The notes beneath the pieces were generated by a model. That model saw only the letters and a program-made list of their open reading frames with translations. It did no database searches and was not told the origin of the DNA. This document shows positions 43,353-54,050 of a stretch of 64,000 bases of DNA, piece after piece. Within the stretch, counting starts at the first letter, position 1. Every line of letters begins with the position of its first letter. The stretch lies in contig NZ_CM004509.1 in assembly GCF_001693435.1 (NCBI RefSeq), positions 124,001 to 188,000 on the forward strand, in the 5' to 3' direction. This DNA comes from Gilliamella sp. wkB7. GTDB lineage: Bacteria; Pseudomonadota; Gammaproteobacteria; Enterobacterales; Orbaceae. The translations under genes and the position numbers were made by a program.

Positions 43353-46127
43353 ATGACAAAGAAAAATGCTTTTGAACCATTAACATTACCCAATGGTGTT
43401 GAATTAAAGAATCGCATAATTATGGCACCAATGACTACTTGTTCTGGATTTTATGAAGGTTCTGTAACATCCGATCTAATTGAATATTACAATGCTAGAT
43501 CTGGAGAAATTGGAACTATTATTGTCGAATGTGGTTTTGTCGATCAAAAAGGGTTAGCTTTTCCTGGTGCTATTGGACTAGATAGTGATGACAAAATTGA
43601 GGGTTTAGCAAAAATAGCTCATGCAATTAAAGAAAAAGGTTCAAAAGCAATCATTCAGGTTTATCATGGAGGTAGAATGGTGGAGCCCAAGCTTATTGGT
43701 GGACTTTCCCCTGTAGGCCCTAGTGCGATTGCTGCCCCTAGACCTGAAGCAGCTACACCTATAGAACTAACGGCTAACGAAGTAGATCAAATGATCGAAA
43801 AATTTGGAGAAGCAGTTAGACGAGCTATCCAAGCAGGTTTTGATGGTATAGAAATCCACGGTGCTAATACCTATTTAATTCAGCAATTTTATTCACCAAA
43901 TTCAAATCAACGCAATGACAAATGGGGAGGGAGTCGGGATAATCGAACAAGATTTCCCTTAGCCGTTTTGGATATAACTCACAATATTGTTAAGCAGTTT
44001 GGGAACTCTGATTTTATTATTGGCTATCGTTTTTCACCAGAAGAGTTAGAAATACCAGGTATTCGTTTTGATGATACTATGTATTTACTTGAGAAATTAG
44101 CTGAAAAAGGTTTAGATTATGTTCATTTTTCAATGGGAACGATTTTAAGATCCTCAATTGTCAATATTGAAGATCCAACACCATTGATTAAAAAATATGT
44201 TGCAATGCGTTCTGACACATTAGCTAAAATTCCAGTTGTCGGGGTTGGTAATGTAATTAATCAAACCGATTTAGAAACTGCCTTAAAAAATGGTTATGAT
44301 TTAGTTGCTGTTGGTCGAGCCTGCATTGCCTATCCAGATTGGACAAGTCGAATCAAAAATGGTGAAAAGCTTGAATTGTTTATCAATAGCGATAAGCGAG
44401 AAGAACTCAAAATCCCAGTGCCATTATGGCATTTTCCATTAGTTGAAAGTTTAATTCGAGATGTAAATTTAAATAACAAAAAATTTAAACCAGGTAATTA
44501 TCAAGAGAAAGTCAATGATGAATCCTATGAATTTACGATCAATGTTGAATTAGCAAAAGACTATATTAAAGATATGCAATTAGTTAATGCAAATAATTTT
44601 GATGATAATGTATTAAGTAATTTTAATGAAATAAAAGATAGAATTATTAGTTCAAATAGTCCTCATGTTGACACTATTTCTGGTGCTACAACTCAATGTG
44701 AAGCATTTAAAAAAGCGGTAACTAAGGCCATGGTTAAATCCAATAAAGATGCCATTTTGGCCGAAGGTGGTGATCCAGATGATAAATCTTTTGATATTGT
44801 TATTGTTGGAAGCGGAGGAGCGGGATTAGCAGCGGCAATTCGTGCACATGATTTAGGTACCAATGTAGTCATTATTGAAAAAATGTCAGTCATTGGGGGA
44901 AATACCAATAAAGCATCGGCCGGTATGAATGCTGCAGAAACTAAATTTCAAAAACTGAAAGGAATCATCGATAGTAAAGATCTTTTCTATAAAGAAACAA
45001 TGATTGGAGGAAAAAACAAAAATAATCCTGATTTGTTACGTTATTTTGTCGACAATGCTCCAGATGCTATTGATTGGTTAGATAAAAATGGCATTACGTT
45101 AAGTGGTATTACCACAACTGGAGGCATGAGTATCGATCGAACTCATCGACCAGAAAGTGGGGCTGCCGTAGGTGGTTTTTTAATAAGTGGATTGGTAAAA
45201 AATATCAATAATCGTGGTATTGAAGTTATGCTTGATACCAACGTCACTAAGATTTTAACTGAAAATCATAAAGTAAACAGGGTGGAAGTTACCCAAGAAG
45301 ATGGTTCAATTCATACCATTAAAACAAAAGCAGTAATCATTGCTACCGGTGGATTTGGCGCAAATAGAGAAATGGTTGAAAAATATCGCCCTGATCTCAA
45401 AGGTTTTGTGACAACTAATCATAAAGGAGCAACAGGATCGGGAATTACCATCCTAGAAAAGCTTGGTGCAGGTACGGTGGATATGAAAGAAATTCAAATT
45501 CATCCTACTGTAGAACAAACAACCGCTTACCTCATTTCTGAATCAATTCGTGGTGGAGGTGCAATATTAATATCACAAGATGGAAAACGCTTTGTTAATG
45601 AATTAGATACACGCGATAAAGTTTCCAATAGTATCAATAATTTACCAGAACATTATGCTTATATCTTATTTGATCAACAAGTTCGTGATGAAAATAAATC
45701 GGTAGAGGAGTATGTTTCACGTAATTTTGTGACTCAAGCCAATACTATTGATGAATTAGCTAAACAGTTATCCATTGATGCAAATACATTGACTGAAACA
45801 ATAAAACGTTATGATAATTTTATTTTGAATAAACATGATGAAGATTTTGGTCGAACAACAGGGATGCGTCATCCTATTAATAAAGGCCCATTTTATGCGA
45901 TAAAAATTGCACCAGGAATACATCATACTATGGGAGGAGTAACTATCAATCCGGAAACACAAGTATTAGATACTCAACATCATGTTATTGAAGGCGTCTT
46001 TGCCGCTGGTGAGGTGGTTGGAGGCGTACATGGTGCCAATCGTATTGGTGGAAATGCAGTTGCAGATATCATTATCTTTGGTTTACAGGCAGGCAAAAAA
46101 GCTACAGATTATATTCATCAATATTAA
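43353..46127 (+). CDS. Soluble NADH:fumarate reductase (OYE + FMN-bind + FAD domains)
   Basis: The product is 924 residues with three joined domains. Residues 1-345 are an old-yellow-enzyme NADH:flavin oxidoreductase (FYSPNSNQRNDKWGGSRDN at 179-197). Residues 385-465 are an FMN_bind domain with TISGATTQC; Thr446 is the predicted covalent FMN site installed by ApbE. Residues 478-924 are a fumarate-reductase flavoprotein (IVGSGGAGLAAAIRAHD, QIHPT, ELDTRDKVS with the acid Arg, IHHTMGG, GANRIGGNAV). The layout is that of the cytoplasmic Klebsiella NADH:fumarate reductase. It would reoxidise NADH without quinones. Neighbouring dicarboxylate transporter supports fumarate as substrate; a related 2-enoate is possible. 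Confidence 0.85.
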   Translation: MTKKNAFEPLTLPNGVELKNRIIMAPMTTCSGFYEGSVTSDLIEYYNARSGEIGTIIVECGFVDQKGLAFPGAIGLDSDDKIEGLAKIAHAIKEKGSKAIIQVYHGGRMVEPKLIGGLSPVGPSAIAAPRPEAATPIELTANEVDQMIEKFGEAVRRAIQAGFDGIEIHGANTYLIQQFYSPNSNQRNDKWGGSRDNRTRFPLAVLDITHNIVKQFGNSDFIIGYRFSPEELEIPGIRFDDTMYLLEKLAEKGLDYVHFSMGTILRSSIVNIEDPTPLIKKYVAMRSDTLAKIPVVGVGNVINQTDLETALKNGYDLVAVGRACIAYPDWTSRIKNGEKLELFINSDKREELKIPVPLWHFPLVESLIRDVNLNNKKFKPGNYQEKVNDESYEFTINVELAKDYIKDMQLVNANNFDDNVLSNFNEIKDRIISSNSPHVDTISGATTQCEAFKKAVTKAMVKSNKDAILAEGGDPDDKSFDIVIVGSGGAGLAAAIRAHDLGTNVVIIEKMSVIGGNTNKASAGMNAAETKFQKLKGIIDSKDLFYKETMIGGKNKNNPDLLRYFVDNAPDAIDWLDKNGITLSGITTTGGMSIDRTHRPESGAAVGGFLISGLVKNINNRGIEVMLDTNVTKILTENHKVNRVEVTQEDGSIHTIKTKAVIIATGGFGANREMVEKYRPDLKGFVTTNHKGATGSGITILEKLGAGTVDMKEIQIHPTVEQTTAYLISESIRGGGAILISQDGKRFVNELDTRDKVSNSINNLPEHYAYILFDQQVRDENKSVEEYVSRNFVTQANTIDELAKQLSIDANTLTETIKRYDNFILNKHDEDFGRTTGMRHPINKGPFYAIKIAPGIHHTMGGVTINPETQVLDTQHHVIEGVFAAGEVVGGVHGANRIGGNAVADIIIFGLQAGKKATDYIHQY

Positions 46128-46581
46128 ATTAGTAGTTTGAATATATTCGATTTTATTAAAAGCAACGGTTCTATTGAAGTTTGATTAGACTAGAAAAGCC
46201 GTTGTTTAGGTGGAATATTTATACTATCAGAAACTTGATAACCAATTTGTTATTAAGTTTCACCTACTAAAGGTGATCTCCGTGAATTTAGGTAATGATA
46301 AACATCTAGTCAAAATTAATCTAATGTTATTATTTAATTATACCTAAATTTTCTTAAAGGTGTATGTATTGCACAATGAATAAGTGAATATCATGATCTA
46401 TAAAGTAGCAAATATATAAAGTAAATGTTTTTCGATAAATTCATTGAAAAAAATAATAAAATTAATAAACACCTATAGTTTCACTTGCCAAATAATTAAC
46501 GATTAACAAAATTAAATAATTATCTAAAAAGTAATTTTTTTAAACTAAATTAAATCTTTTTAAAACAAGAAGGAAAATGCA
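46128..46581. other. Gap between the reductase and the transporter gene
   Basis: No gene. AT-rich. Contains an inverted pair GCAACGG (about 46163) / CCGTTGT (about 46199) that may be a weak terminator for the reductase gene. Promoter elements for the transporter are presumably near its right end. Confidence 0.5.
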
Positions 46582-48045
46582 ATGGATACAATAAAAAAGC
46601 CACCGGTTAAATGGCTACCATTTATTATTATCGCTGCTATTTCAGCCATTTTATGGCTATTTGTATTACCTCCTGATGGAATCAGTATAGAAGGATGGCG
46701 GACAAGTATTATTTTTGTGGCTACTATTGCTTGTATTGTTGCAGAAATTATGCCTATTGGCGCAATTGGTTTACTGGCGATTACCATTTTTGCGGTGTTA
46801 AGACCATCTGGAGCTACTTCTGCAACAGAATCAATTAAAATCGCGCTAAGCGAATTAAATAGTACATTGATATGGCTTATTGTTATCGCTTTTATGATCG
46901 CTCGTGGTTTTATTAAAACAGGATTAAGTAAACGTATCGCTTATTATCTTGTGAAAATTCTCGGACGAAATACATTAGGTTTAGCCTATGGATTATCAGT
47001 AACTGATATTGCTTTAGCACCTGCAATTCCAAGTACCACAGCTCGAGCGGGAGGCGTAATTTACCCAATTGCTGAAGCTTTAGCCATTAATTTTAATTCA
47101 AATCCTAAAGATGATTCACGAAACCGCATTGGAACTTTTTTGATGCTAACGATCAGTCATATCAATGATATTACATCGGCAATGTTTTTAACGGCATTCA
47201 CTGGAAATCTACTGGCGGCTAAATTAGTAACATCTTCGCTTGGCATAACATTAGGTTGGGGTCAATGGTTTATTGCTGCTATTGCTCCTTGTTTAGCTTC
47301 TTTCATTATCATTCCGTTAGTTATCTATTTTTTGACCAATCCAGTACTTAAAAAAACACCTGAAGCACCAAAATTAGCAACGGAAGAACTAAAAAAAATG
47401 GGTCCCGTTACCAGTAAAGAAATTATAATGGGAAGTACAGTGATACTACTTTTGGTATTTTGGATTTTTGGTAATAAATTGGATATTGACTCAACTACTA
47501 CAGCTTTTATTGGCTTAACTCTATTAATTTTAACAGGCGTATTGAGTTGGGATGATATTAAAGGAGAAAAAGCTGCTTGGGATACTTTAATTTGGTTTGC
47601 AGCTTTACTTATGATGGCAGGACAAGTAAACAAACTTGGTGTAACTAAGTGGTTAGGTAATACTATAGGTAATGCAATAGAAGGGCATTTAGGTGAAAGT
47701 AGTTGGGTGCTTGTTATTATTATATTGTGTACCGTTTACGTTTATTTACACTACTTTTTTGCCAGCGGTAATGCTCATATTGCAGCTTTGTTTCCTGTAT
47801 TTTTATCTGTAGCAATTGCACTCGGTCTACCACAAATGATAGCTATCTTTGCACTAGTTATTTGTACAAATTATTTTGGTTCAATTACACAATTTGCCAA
47901 TGCTAGGAATCCACTATTATTCGCTGAAGGATTTGTACCGGTAAAAACATGGTGGAAAGTTGGTTTTGTATGTAGTGTTGTGAATTTAATTATTGTTTTC
48001 ACCATTGGTTTATTATGGTGGAAAATGATAGGGTTAGGTCAATAA
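46582..48045 (+). CDS. DASS-family dicarboxylate/succinate transporter (CitT/TtdT type)
   Basis: The product is 487 residues, about 12 membrane segments. The DASS family hallmarks are present: GAIGLLAITIFAVL, SELNSTLIWLIVIAFMIARG, DIALAPAIPSTTARAGGVIY (substrate/cation SNT-like site) and C-terminal FASGNAHIAALFPVF. It exchanges or cotransports C4-dicarboxylates, likely fumarate/succinate or tartrate. Starts with AAGGA eight bases upstream. It follows the fumarate reductase gene, and together they would import fumarate and export succinate. Confidence 0.85.
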   Translation: MDTIKKPPVKWLPFIIIAAISAILWLFVLPPDGISIEGWRTSIIFVATIACIVAEIMPIGAIGLLAITIFAVLRPSGATSATESIKIALSELNSTLIWLIVIAFMIARGFIKTGLSKRIAYYLVKILGRNTLGLAYGLSVTDIALAPAIPSTTARAGGVIYPIAEALAINFNSNPKDDSRNRIGTFLMLTISHINDITSAMFLTAFTGNLLAAKLVTSSLGITLGWGQWFIAAIAPCLASFIIIPLVIYFLTNPVLKKTPEAPKLATEELKKMGPVTSKEIIMGSTVILLLVFWIFGNKLDIDSTTTAFIGLTLLILTGVLSWDDIKGEKAAWDTLIWFAALLMMAGQVNKLGVTKWLGNTIGNAIEGHLGESSWVLVIIILCTVYVYLHYFFASGNAHIAALFPVFLSVAIALGLPQMIAIFALVICTNYFGSITQFANARNPLLFAEGFVPVKTWWKVGFVCSVVNLIIVFTIGLLWWKMIGLGQ

Positions 48046-48066
48046 AGTAATTTTTTTACTCAAGAA

Positions 48067-48103
48067 ATGTTTTTACTGCTAGTTTAACTAGCGGTAAAAA
48101 CAT
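48067..48103. terminator. Hairpin between the transporter and ppx
   Basis: A 16-bp stem with one mismatch (48067-48082 / 48088-48103), five-base loop. It sits between convergent genes. The poly-T tail is weak but the stem is long. Confidence 0.7.
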
Positions 48104-48118
48104 ATTAATTAAATTTAT

Positions 48119-49642
48119 TTAAAATATTTTAATTGATAACTTCCAGTCATTGACTGTTTTCCAATATTTTTGTTCTTGTTCTAAATCAAGCAAAATAAGT
48201 TTATTATTTTCAATGAATCCCTCATCTATCTCTAAAGTAATATTTGTTAATTTGTCATCAATTAACTTCAAACGAAAAGCATTTAAATTCAGATCATTAT
48301 TACGCTGATTATTGATTAATATTGATAATCTCAATATCTGTAATAATGAAATAATATGCTTATATTCAAAAAGGCTGAAATATGGCAAATTATCAATATT
48401 TATTGATTTTCTATGATAACGAACAAGAGAAGATAAAAGAAGCTGTTGTTCTTCATTAAATCCAGGAAGATTACTATTTTGTAAAATATAACTTGAATGT
48501 TTATGTATAGAAGAAAAATTGATTTTTAATCCTACTTCATGTAATTGTGCTGCCCAGTATAATATTGATTCTAAATGCATTGGAATAATAATAGGAGATT
48601 GTCTTTTCCACTGTGAATATAAATACTTGGTTGTTTTAACAACCTGCTTTGCATGCCGTTCGTCTATATTATAATGTTGAGAGAGAGTCTCAGCTGTCGT
48701 TTCTCTAATATCTCGATAATTGGGACCATCAATGAGTTCATATAATACGCCTTCTCGTAGAGCACCGGGACAATATCTTAAGTCTTGTAACTCTAATGCA
48801 TCAAAAACACCGCTAAATATAGCAAGGCCGCTAACAAAAACATTTTTTCTTTCATCGGAAAGAGAAGGGTATTGAATATCATAGAAAGATTCAAATTCTA
48901 AAATATAACTGATTAGATCATCTAACCGTTTTTGAGTTATGATCCCATCACTTACACCCAAATCCAACAGTATTTTGTAAATGGATTTGATCGTTCCAGA
49001 TGTACCAAAAGCAATACTAATATTCTGTTTTTTTATAGTATTAATAATGCTTTCTATTTGTTGTGCCGCGGCAAGTTTAGCTCGTTGAAAAGATGTTTTA
49101 TCGATCTTTTTTTGGGAAAAAAACTGCTTTGTATAAGTGACACATCCCATTGGTCTACTCGCAACGATGTAAGGTTTAAGATTATTGCCTTTACCTATTG
49201 CTATCTCAGTCGATCCACCACCTATATCTATAACGAAGTTCGTATTAGTTATGTTGGTCGATTCGGTAGTCATCGTGCCCAGATAAATTAAGCGAGCTTC
49301 CTCTTGCCCTGAAATAATTTCAACAGGATAAGGTATTACTCTAGCCGCTGCTGTCAAAAATATTTGTTTATTTTTGGCAATGCGTAATGTGTGTGTTGCG
49401 ACAATCCTAACATTTTCAGTCGGAAAACCCTGTAATCTCTCAGCAAACAAAGCAAGACATTCTACGCCACGTTTGATACTTGATTCACTTAACTCATTGT
49501 TTTCATTTAATCCGGTAGCTAAATGAATATTTTTTTTATTTTTATAAATAATTTGTGAAGTACCATTTATACACCGAGCAATGACCATATGAAAACTATT
49601 TGATCCAAGATCAATAACAGCATATTCATTTAATTTAGTCAC
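48119..49642 (-). CDS. ppx: Exopolyphosphatase
   Basis: The product is 507 residues (E. coli 513). Releases phosphate from polyphosphate chains. Actin-like ATPase fold: YAVIDLGSNSFHMVIAR at the N-terminus, NFVIDIGGGSTEIAIG near residue 137, AFGTSGTIKSIY near 213 and a C-terminal HD-like region (LHEVGLKINFSSIHKHSSYI). GppA is the other family member; its place directly behind ppk (12 bases) favours Ppx. Confidence 0.92.
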   Translation of the reverse strand: MTKLNEYAVIDLGSNSFHMVIARCINGTSQIIYKNKKNIHLATGLNENNELSESSIKRGVECLALFAERLQGFPTENVRIVATHTLRIAKNKQIFLTAAARVIPYPVEIISGQEEARLIYLGTMTTESTNITNTNFVIDIGGGSTEIAIGKGNNLKPYIVASRPMGCVTYTKQFFSQKKIDKTSFQRAKLAAAQQIESIINTIKKQNISIAFGTSGTIKSIYKILLDLGVSDGIITQKRLDDLISYILEFESFYDIQYPSLSDERKNVFVSGLAIFSGVFDALELQDLRYCPGALREGVLYELIDGPNYRDIRETTAETLSQHYNIDERHAKQVVKTTKYLYSQWKRQSPIIIPMHLESILYWAAQLHEVGLKINFSSIHKHSSYILQNSNLPGFNEEQQLLLSSLVRYHRKSINIDNLPYFSLFEYKHIISLLQILRLSILINNQRNNDLNLNAFRLKLIDDKLTNITLEIDEGFIENNKLILLDLEQEQKYWKTVNDWKLSIKIF

Positions 49643-49654
49643 TTTCCTAATTCC

Positions 49655-51712
49655 TTATGCGATTGTTTCTAATTGTTTTAAATAATCATAAATAGCATGT
49701 TGTGCTCTAATTTTCTTTTTATTACCTCTTAATACATAATTGTTAGTGTTATCTTTATCAATAATTCTAGCTTTAACATTGTCATTACATTGGATATTAA
49801 ATATATCGTGAATCGTAGATTTTATAATAGGGTCAAAAATTTTAACGCCAACTTCAATACGATTATCTAAATTCCTAGGCATCCAATCTGCTGAAGAAAT
49901 ATAAGTATCCTTTTTTCCATCATTTTCAAAAATATAAACTCGAGCATGTTCTAAATATTGATCAACAATGCTGGTCACAAAGATATTTTCACTTAAATGA
50001 GATATTTGAGGAACTAATACGCAAGTCCCTCGAACAATCATTCTAATTTTCACTCCCGCACTCGATGCCCGATAAAGTGCATCAATCATTTCTTTATCGG
50101 TGATCGCATTGAGTTTTAAGAAAATGCCTGCAGATTTTCCTGCTTTGGCATTTATTATTTCTCGTTCAATAAACTCATGAAATCGTAAACGTGTATTTTG
50201 TGGAGAAACCAGCAAATAATTGAAAGATACTGGTTTAAATGGATTTTCAATAAAATTGAAAACTTTTTTTACTTCATCAGTTATAGCGGGGTCTGCTGTT
50301 AATAATGAAAAATCGGTATAAATTCGGGCGGTTCTTTCATTAAAATTGCCTGAACCAATATGAGCATAACGGACTATTTCATCATTTTCCTTGCGGTCAA
50401 TTAAAAATAACTTGGCATGGATTTTCAATTTTGGTTGTGAATAGATAACTTTAATACCACTACTAATCAATCTCTTGGCCCATTTTATATTTGCTTCTTC
50501 ATCAAAACGAGCTTGTAATTCAACAACAACCGTAACTTTTTTTCCATTATTGGCGGCATTTATAGCAGCGTGAATAAAGCGAGAATCTTTTGCAACTCGA
50601 TAAATATTCATTCTTATGTGGGTCACGGCAGGATCGAAAGAGGCCTGTCGCATGATTTCTAATACGTGACCGAATGAATAATAAGGATAATATAGTAGTA
50701 CATCACGATCTTTGATTGCTGCAAAAGAATTTCTGAATTGTTTGAATCTATTATAAACTAGATTAGGTGCATGTTTATTCATCAAATTTTTAATACCTAG
50801 GTCAGGAAATTTCACCAAATCTTTAAAATTCGGATATCTTCCCCCAGGCATGGCATCTTGTTCAGTTAATCTTAATTTGTTAATAAGCAATTCAAATAAT
50901 GCTCTAGGCATATCCTTTTGATAGGTAAATCGAACTGGTTGAGCTGTTAAGCGTTGTTTCAATCCTTGAGACATTAGTTCAAGTAAACTATCTAATTCGG
51001 TATTTAATTCATACTCAGCATCACGATTTATATTGATTGAATAAGCATTTAGTTCTAATGCATCAAAAAAAACTTTAAATATCTCAGGGAGACAATAACG
51101 TAAAATATTATCTAGAAATATAATTGATTTATTTTTTGTCGACACTTCAGAAGGAAGTAAAACGAATCGTGAAACATTATCAGTAGGTAGTTCAAGTAGA
51201 GCATAACTTATACTAGTTTCACAAATTATTTCAACAGCCAAATATGCATGATCGTCTTTTAAAAATTGAATCAATTCAGTATGGCTATCAAGAAGGATAG
51301 GGGTGATATACTGTCTTAGATTGTTTTTGTAATAATTTTTTATCCAATTTTCTTGATAAGAAGATAACTGCCTTTCATTTATCAAAAAAATCTGATTTCT
51401 GGCCATTTCAAGTAATAATTCGTTATAAAGCTGATCAAACTGAAGCTCTAATTGAATGACTTTTTGATTTACTTGTCGTAAAAGCTGTTTTGAATTTGAT
51501 GAACCCTGAGATTGTTCTTGTTCAATCAATACGTATTTTTTTAAATTAGCAAATTGTACTTTATAAAATTCATCAAGATTACTGGAGTATATTCCTAAAA
51601 ATCGAATACGTTCAATAAGCGGATTACTTTTATCGGCGGCTTCTTGTAGAACACGTTGATTAAAAGACAACCAACTTAGTTCTTTTGGAAAGTATACTTT
51701 TTCTGATAGCAT
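49655..51712 (-). CDS. ppk: Polyphosphate kinase
   Basis: The product is 685 residues (E. coli 688). Makes polyphosphate from ATP. N-terminal [18 protein letters not shown], catalytic histidines in [13 protein letters not shown] (about residue 432, phospho-His) and EHARVYIF near 589, plus [20 protein letters not shown]. It is the first gene of the ppk-ppx operon. Polyphosphate serves as energy and stress reserve. Confidence 0.96.
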   Translation of the reverse strand: MLSEKVYFPKELSWLSFNQRVLQEAADKSNPLIERIRFLGIYSSNLDEFYKVQFANLKKYVLIEQEQSQGSSNSKQLLRQVNQKVIQLELQFDQLYNELLLEMARNQIFLINERQLSSYQENWIKNYYKNNLRQYITPILLDSHTELIQFLKDDHAYLAVEIICETSISYALLELPTDNVSRFVLLPSEVSTKNKSIIFLDNILRYCLPEIFKVFFDALELNAYSININRDAEYELNTELDSLLELMSQGLKQRLTAQPVRFTYQKDMPRALFELLINKLRLTEQDAMPGGRYPNFKDLVKFPDLGIKNLMNKHAPNLVYNRFKQFRNSFAAIKDRDVLLYYPYYSFGHVLEIMRQASFDPAVTHIRMNIYRVAKDSRFIHAAINAANNGKKVTVVVELQARFDEEANIKWAKRLISSGIKVIYSQPKLKIHAKLFLIDRKENDEIVRYAHIGSGNFNERTARIYTDFSLLTADPAITDEVKKVFNFIENPFKPVSFNYLLVSPQNTRLRFHEFIEREIINAKAGKSAGIFLKLNAITDKEMIDALYRASSAGVKIRMIVRGTCVLVPQISHLSENIFVTSIVDQYLEHARVYIFENDGKKDTYISSADWMPRNLDNRIEVGVKIFDPIIKSTIHDIFNIQCNDNVKARIIDKDNTNNYVLRGNKKKIRAQHAIYDYLKQLETIA

Positions 51713-51767
51713 TTTTATCTCTTACAATTTATTAATACTGTATATTTACAGGATAACTTAAGTAAAA

Positions 51768-51796
51768 AAAAAAGCTAGCACATAGCTAGCTTTTTA
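51768..51796 (-). terminator. Terminator after pykF
   Basis: Stem AAAGCTAGC (51771-51779) / GCTAGCTTT (51785-51793), five-base loop, with long A- and T-runs. On the minus strand it lies just after the pykF stop. Confidence 0.92.
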
Positions 51797-51822
51797 TAGT
51801 TAATTAACGATATTAAAATTCA

Positions 51823-53235
51823 TTAAATTCTATGAACGGAAGTTGTGTTGGTTGTTCCGCTTGGAACTAATGCTCCAGACACCATCACGATTGTATCACC
51901 TTGATTTAAACCGCAATGTTTAACGGCCATTTCTTTACCTAAACGGTAAAAATCATCAGTAGAGTTAATTGCATCAATTAAAATAGGCTCTACACCTTTA
52001 GATAAAGCTAATTGGTTAACGGTTTTTTGACTTGATGATAGTGCTAAAATACGTGCTTTAGGGAAATAATGACGTACTTCACGTGCAGATTTGCCACTGC
52101 GAGTTGCAACAACAATCAATGGAACATTGAGTCGTTCTGCAATTTCAACTGCACCACAACAAACTGCTGCTGTAATTCGTAATTTTTCTTCTTTAGCGGT
52201 AAGTTCCAATGAAGCAGGAATAGTACTATCTGTACGTTTACAAATAGTTGCCATGACATTCACCGTTTCGAGTGGGTATTTACCTTTAGCACTTTCGCCT
52301 GATAACATCACTGCATCAGTTCCATCAATAATTGCATTAGCTACATCACCCGCTTCAGCACGAGTAGGGCGAGGATTTTTTATCATTGAGTCAAGCATTT
52401 GTGTTGCGGTAATAACTGGTTTTGATGCTCGATTACATTTTTTAATCATCATTTTTTGAGCAAAGATGACTTCTTCAACCGCAATTTCAACACCTAAATC
52501 ACCACGAGCAACCATAATACCATCTGATGCTTCTAATATTTCGTCAAAATTATCTAAACCTTCTTGGTTTTCAATTTTAGAAATAATTTTGATATCTTCA
52601 CCACCATGAGTTTTTAAGTGAGCGCGGATATCTTCAACATCTGAACGTTTACGAATAAATGAAGCCGCAATAAAGTCAACACCTTGTTCACAACCAAAGA
52701 TAAGATCATTTTTATCTTTTTCAGCTAGTGCTGGTAATTTAATTGAAACACCTGGTAAGTTAATACCTTTATTTTCTCCCAAATCACCATTATTTAAAAC
52801 GGTACAGATAACTTCATTACCTTTAATTTCTTTAACATCCATAGCAATTAAGCCATCATCAACTAGCACGCGATTGCCTGGTTTTAGATCATGCGCAAAA
52901 CCATCATAGGTAACCGCAACACGCTCAGAATTACCAACGACATTCTTATCAGTGGTGAAAGTGAAAGTTTGACCAGCTACTAATGAAACGTCATTTCCGC
53001 CTTCTAACTTAATAGTACGAATTTCAGGACCTTTGGTATCTAGCATGATTGCAGCTTTTAAGCCAGTTTCTTGCATTACTTCTCGTAAATTCTTTATTCG
53101 ATTACCATGCTCTTCATAATCACCATGAGAAAAATTTAAACGCATAACGTTCATTCCTGCGTTTAATAATTTGGCTAGCATCTCTTTTGATTCAGATTTA
53201 GGACCTATGGTACAAACTATTTTTGTCTTTTTCAT
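51823..53235 (-). CDS. pykF: Pyruvate kinase I
   Basis: The product is 470 residues, exactly the E. coli PykF length. Last step of glycolysis: phosphoenolpyruvate to pyruvate with ATP formation. Blocks: [48 protein letters not shown] (catalytic Lys and metal Glu), [29 protein letters not shown], and the C-terminal effector domain ([20 protein letters not shown]). Single-gene unit with terminator. Confidence 0.97.
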   Translation of the reverse strand: MKKTKIVCTIGPKSESKEMLAKLLNAGMNVMRLNFSHGDYEEHGNRIKNLREVMQETGLKAAIMLDTKGPEIRTIKLEGGNDVSLVAGQTFTFTTDKNVVGNSERVAVTYDGFAHDLKPGNRVLVDDGLIAMDVKEIKGNEVICTVLNNGDLGENKGINLPGVSIKLPALAEKDKNDLIFGCEQGVDFIAASFIRKRSDVEDIRAHLKTHGGEDIKIISKIENQEGLDNFDEILEASDGIMVARGDLGVEIAVEEVIFAQKMMIKKCNRASKPVITATQMLDSMIKNPRPTRAEAGDVANAIIDGTDAVMLSGESAKGKYPLETVNVMATICKRTDSTIPASLELTAKEEKLRITAAVCCGAVEIAERLNVPLIVVATRSGKSAREVRHYFPKARILALSSSQKTVNQLALSKGVEPILIDAINSTDDFYRLGKEMAVKHCGLNQGDTIVMVSGALVPSGTTNTTSVHRI

Positions 53236-53555
53236 AATATTTTCTACTAGTTGTTAAAGTTAATGTTTAAAATTTAAATAATCTTTTTTCGCAAAAAAAA
53301 TCAATGTCTGATGATTGATTAGATTGGTATATAGAGAGATGAGTAACTACAAAATAGTTACATAACTTAAATAAAATATTTGAAGAATTAGTCATTTTCA
53401 TTAAAGCTTGGACATCTACAAAACTGAAGCCATTATATTCTTAACTACATTTAAAATAAAGCTTTTTGTAATGAAATTGTCTCAATTAGCCACTAAAAAA
53501 CATTTTAATAATATAAATATTTGTCAAAATGTTTGAGGTAATGCGTACGTTTTAA
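53236..53555. other. Intergenic gap upstream of pykF
   Basis: 320 bases, AT-rich. Must carry the pykF promoter on the minus strand. No gene or structured element stands out. Confidence 0.5.
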
Positions 53556-53975
53556 TCACATTAACTCTTTAAGTTTATAAGTAAGTTCGTTATCTTCATT
53601 CTTTAGAATTAATTGATCCTTTGTTAATTCAATCTTTGCACCTTTAACAATTAAGTCTTCAATAACTGCATCTAATTCACCCAGTTCTCTATCAGGACAA
53701 ACCATTTTGGTCATAGCTAAACCTGCTCCTTTAATAACATTATCATTTAATGCAACTTTACCAGAAAATAAATTGCACATTTTTCCTGTTATTGTCATAT
53801 TTTCACCGAATTCTAATTCAGCATACTTATCAGATGCGATTTCTTGTCCATTAGCCTTTACTAGCACAAAGTGGTGATGCATAAGATCGGTATCTTTGAT
53901 ATTGTTTGATTTATTACAACCAGAAATGGCGAAAGCTGTAGCAATTAAAGGTAAAATAAAAATCGTTTTTTTCAT
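53556..53975 (-). CDS. HslJ-like META-domain lipoprotein
   Basis: The product is 139 residues. Lipoprotein signal with lipobox ISGC at residue 17-20. A META domain follows, with ITGKMCNLFSGKVALNDNVI near residue 62 and the C-TKMVCPD stretch near 90 (two cysteines). HslJ is a heat-inducible outer-membrane lipoprotein of unknown exact role (novobiocin resistance in E. coli). Divergent from hrpA with 75 bases between them. Confidence 0.82.
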   Translation of the reverse strand: MKKTIFILPLIATAFAISGCNKSNNIKDTDLMHHHFVLVKANGQEIASDKYAELEFGENMTITGKMCNLFSGKVALNDNVIKGAGLAMTKMVCPDRELGELDAVIEDLIVKGAKIELTKDQLILKNEDNELTYKLKELM

Positions 53976-54050
53976 TTAAACTCCTAATAGAAAGTTTAAT
54001 TTGCTATAATTGAGCACAATTTAGATTATTAACAGAGCATTTTACTCTCT

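Noticed and set aside
48932..49291. 119-codon plus-strand frame opposite ppx
   Set aside because: It is a shadow of ppx: Cys/Tyr/Ser-rich low-quality peptide with no start signal.
52091..52459. 122-codon plus-strand frame opposite pykF
   Set aside because: It is antisense to the conserved pykF coding sequence. Open only because of codon use.
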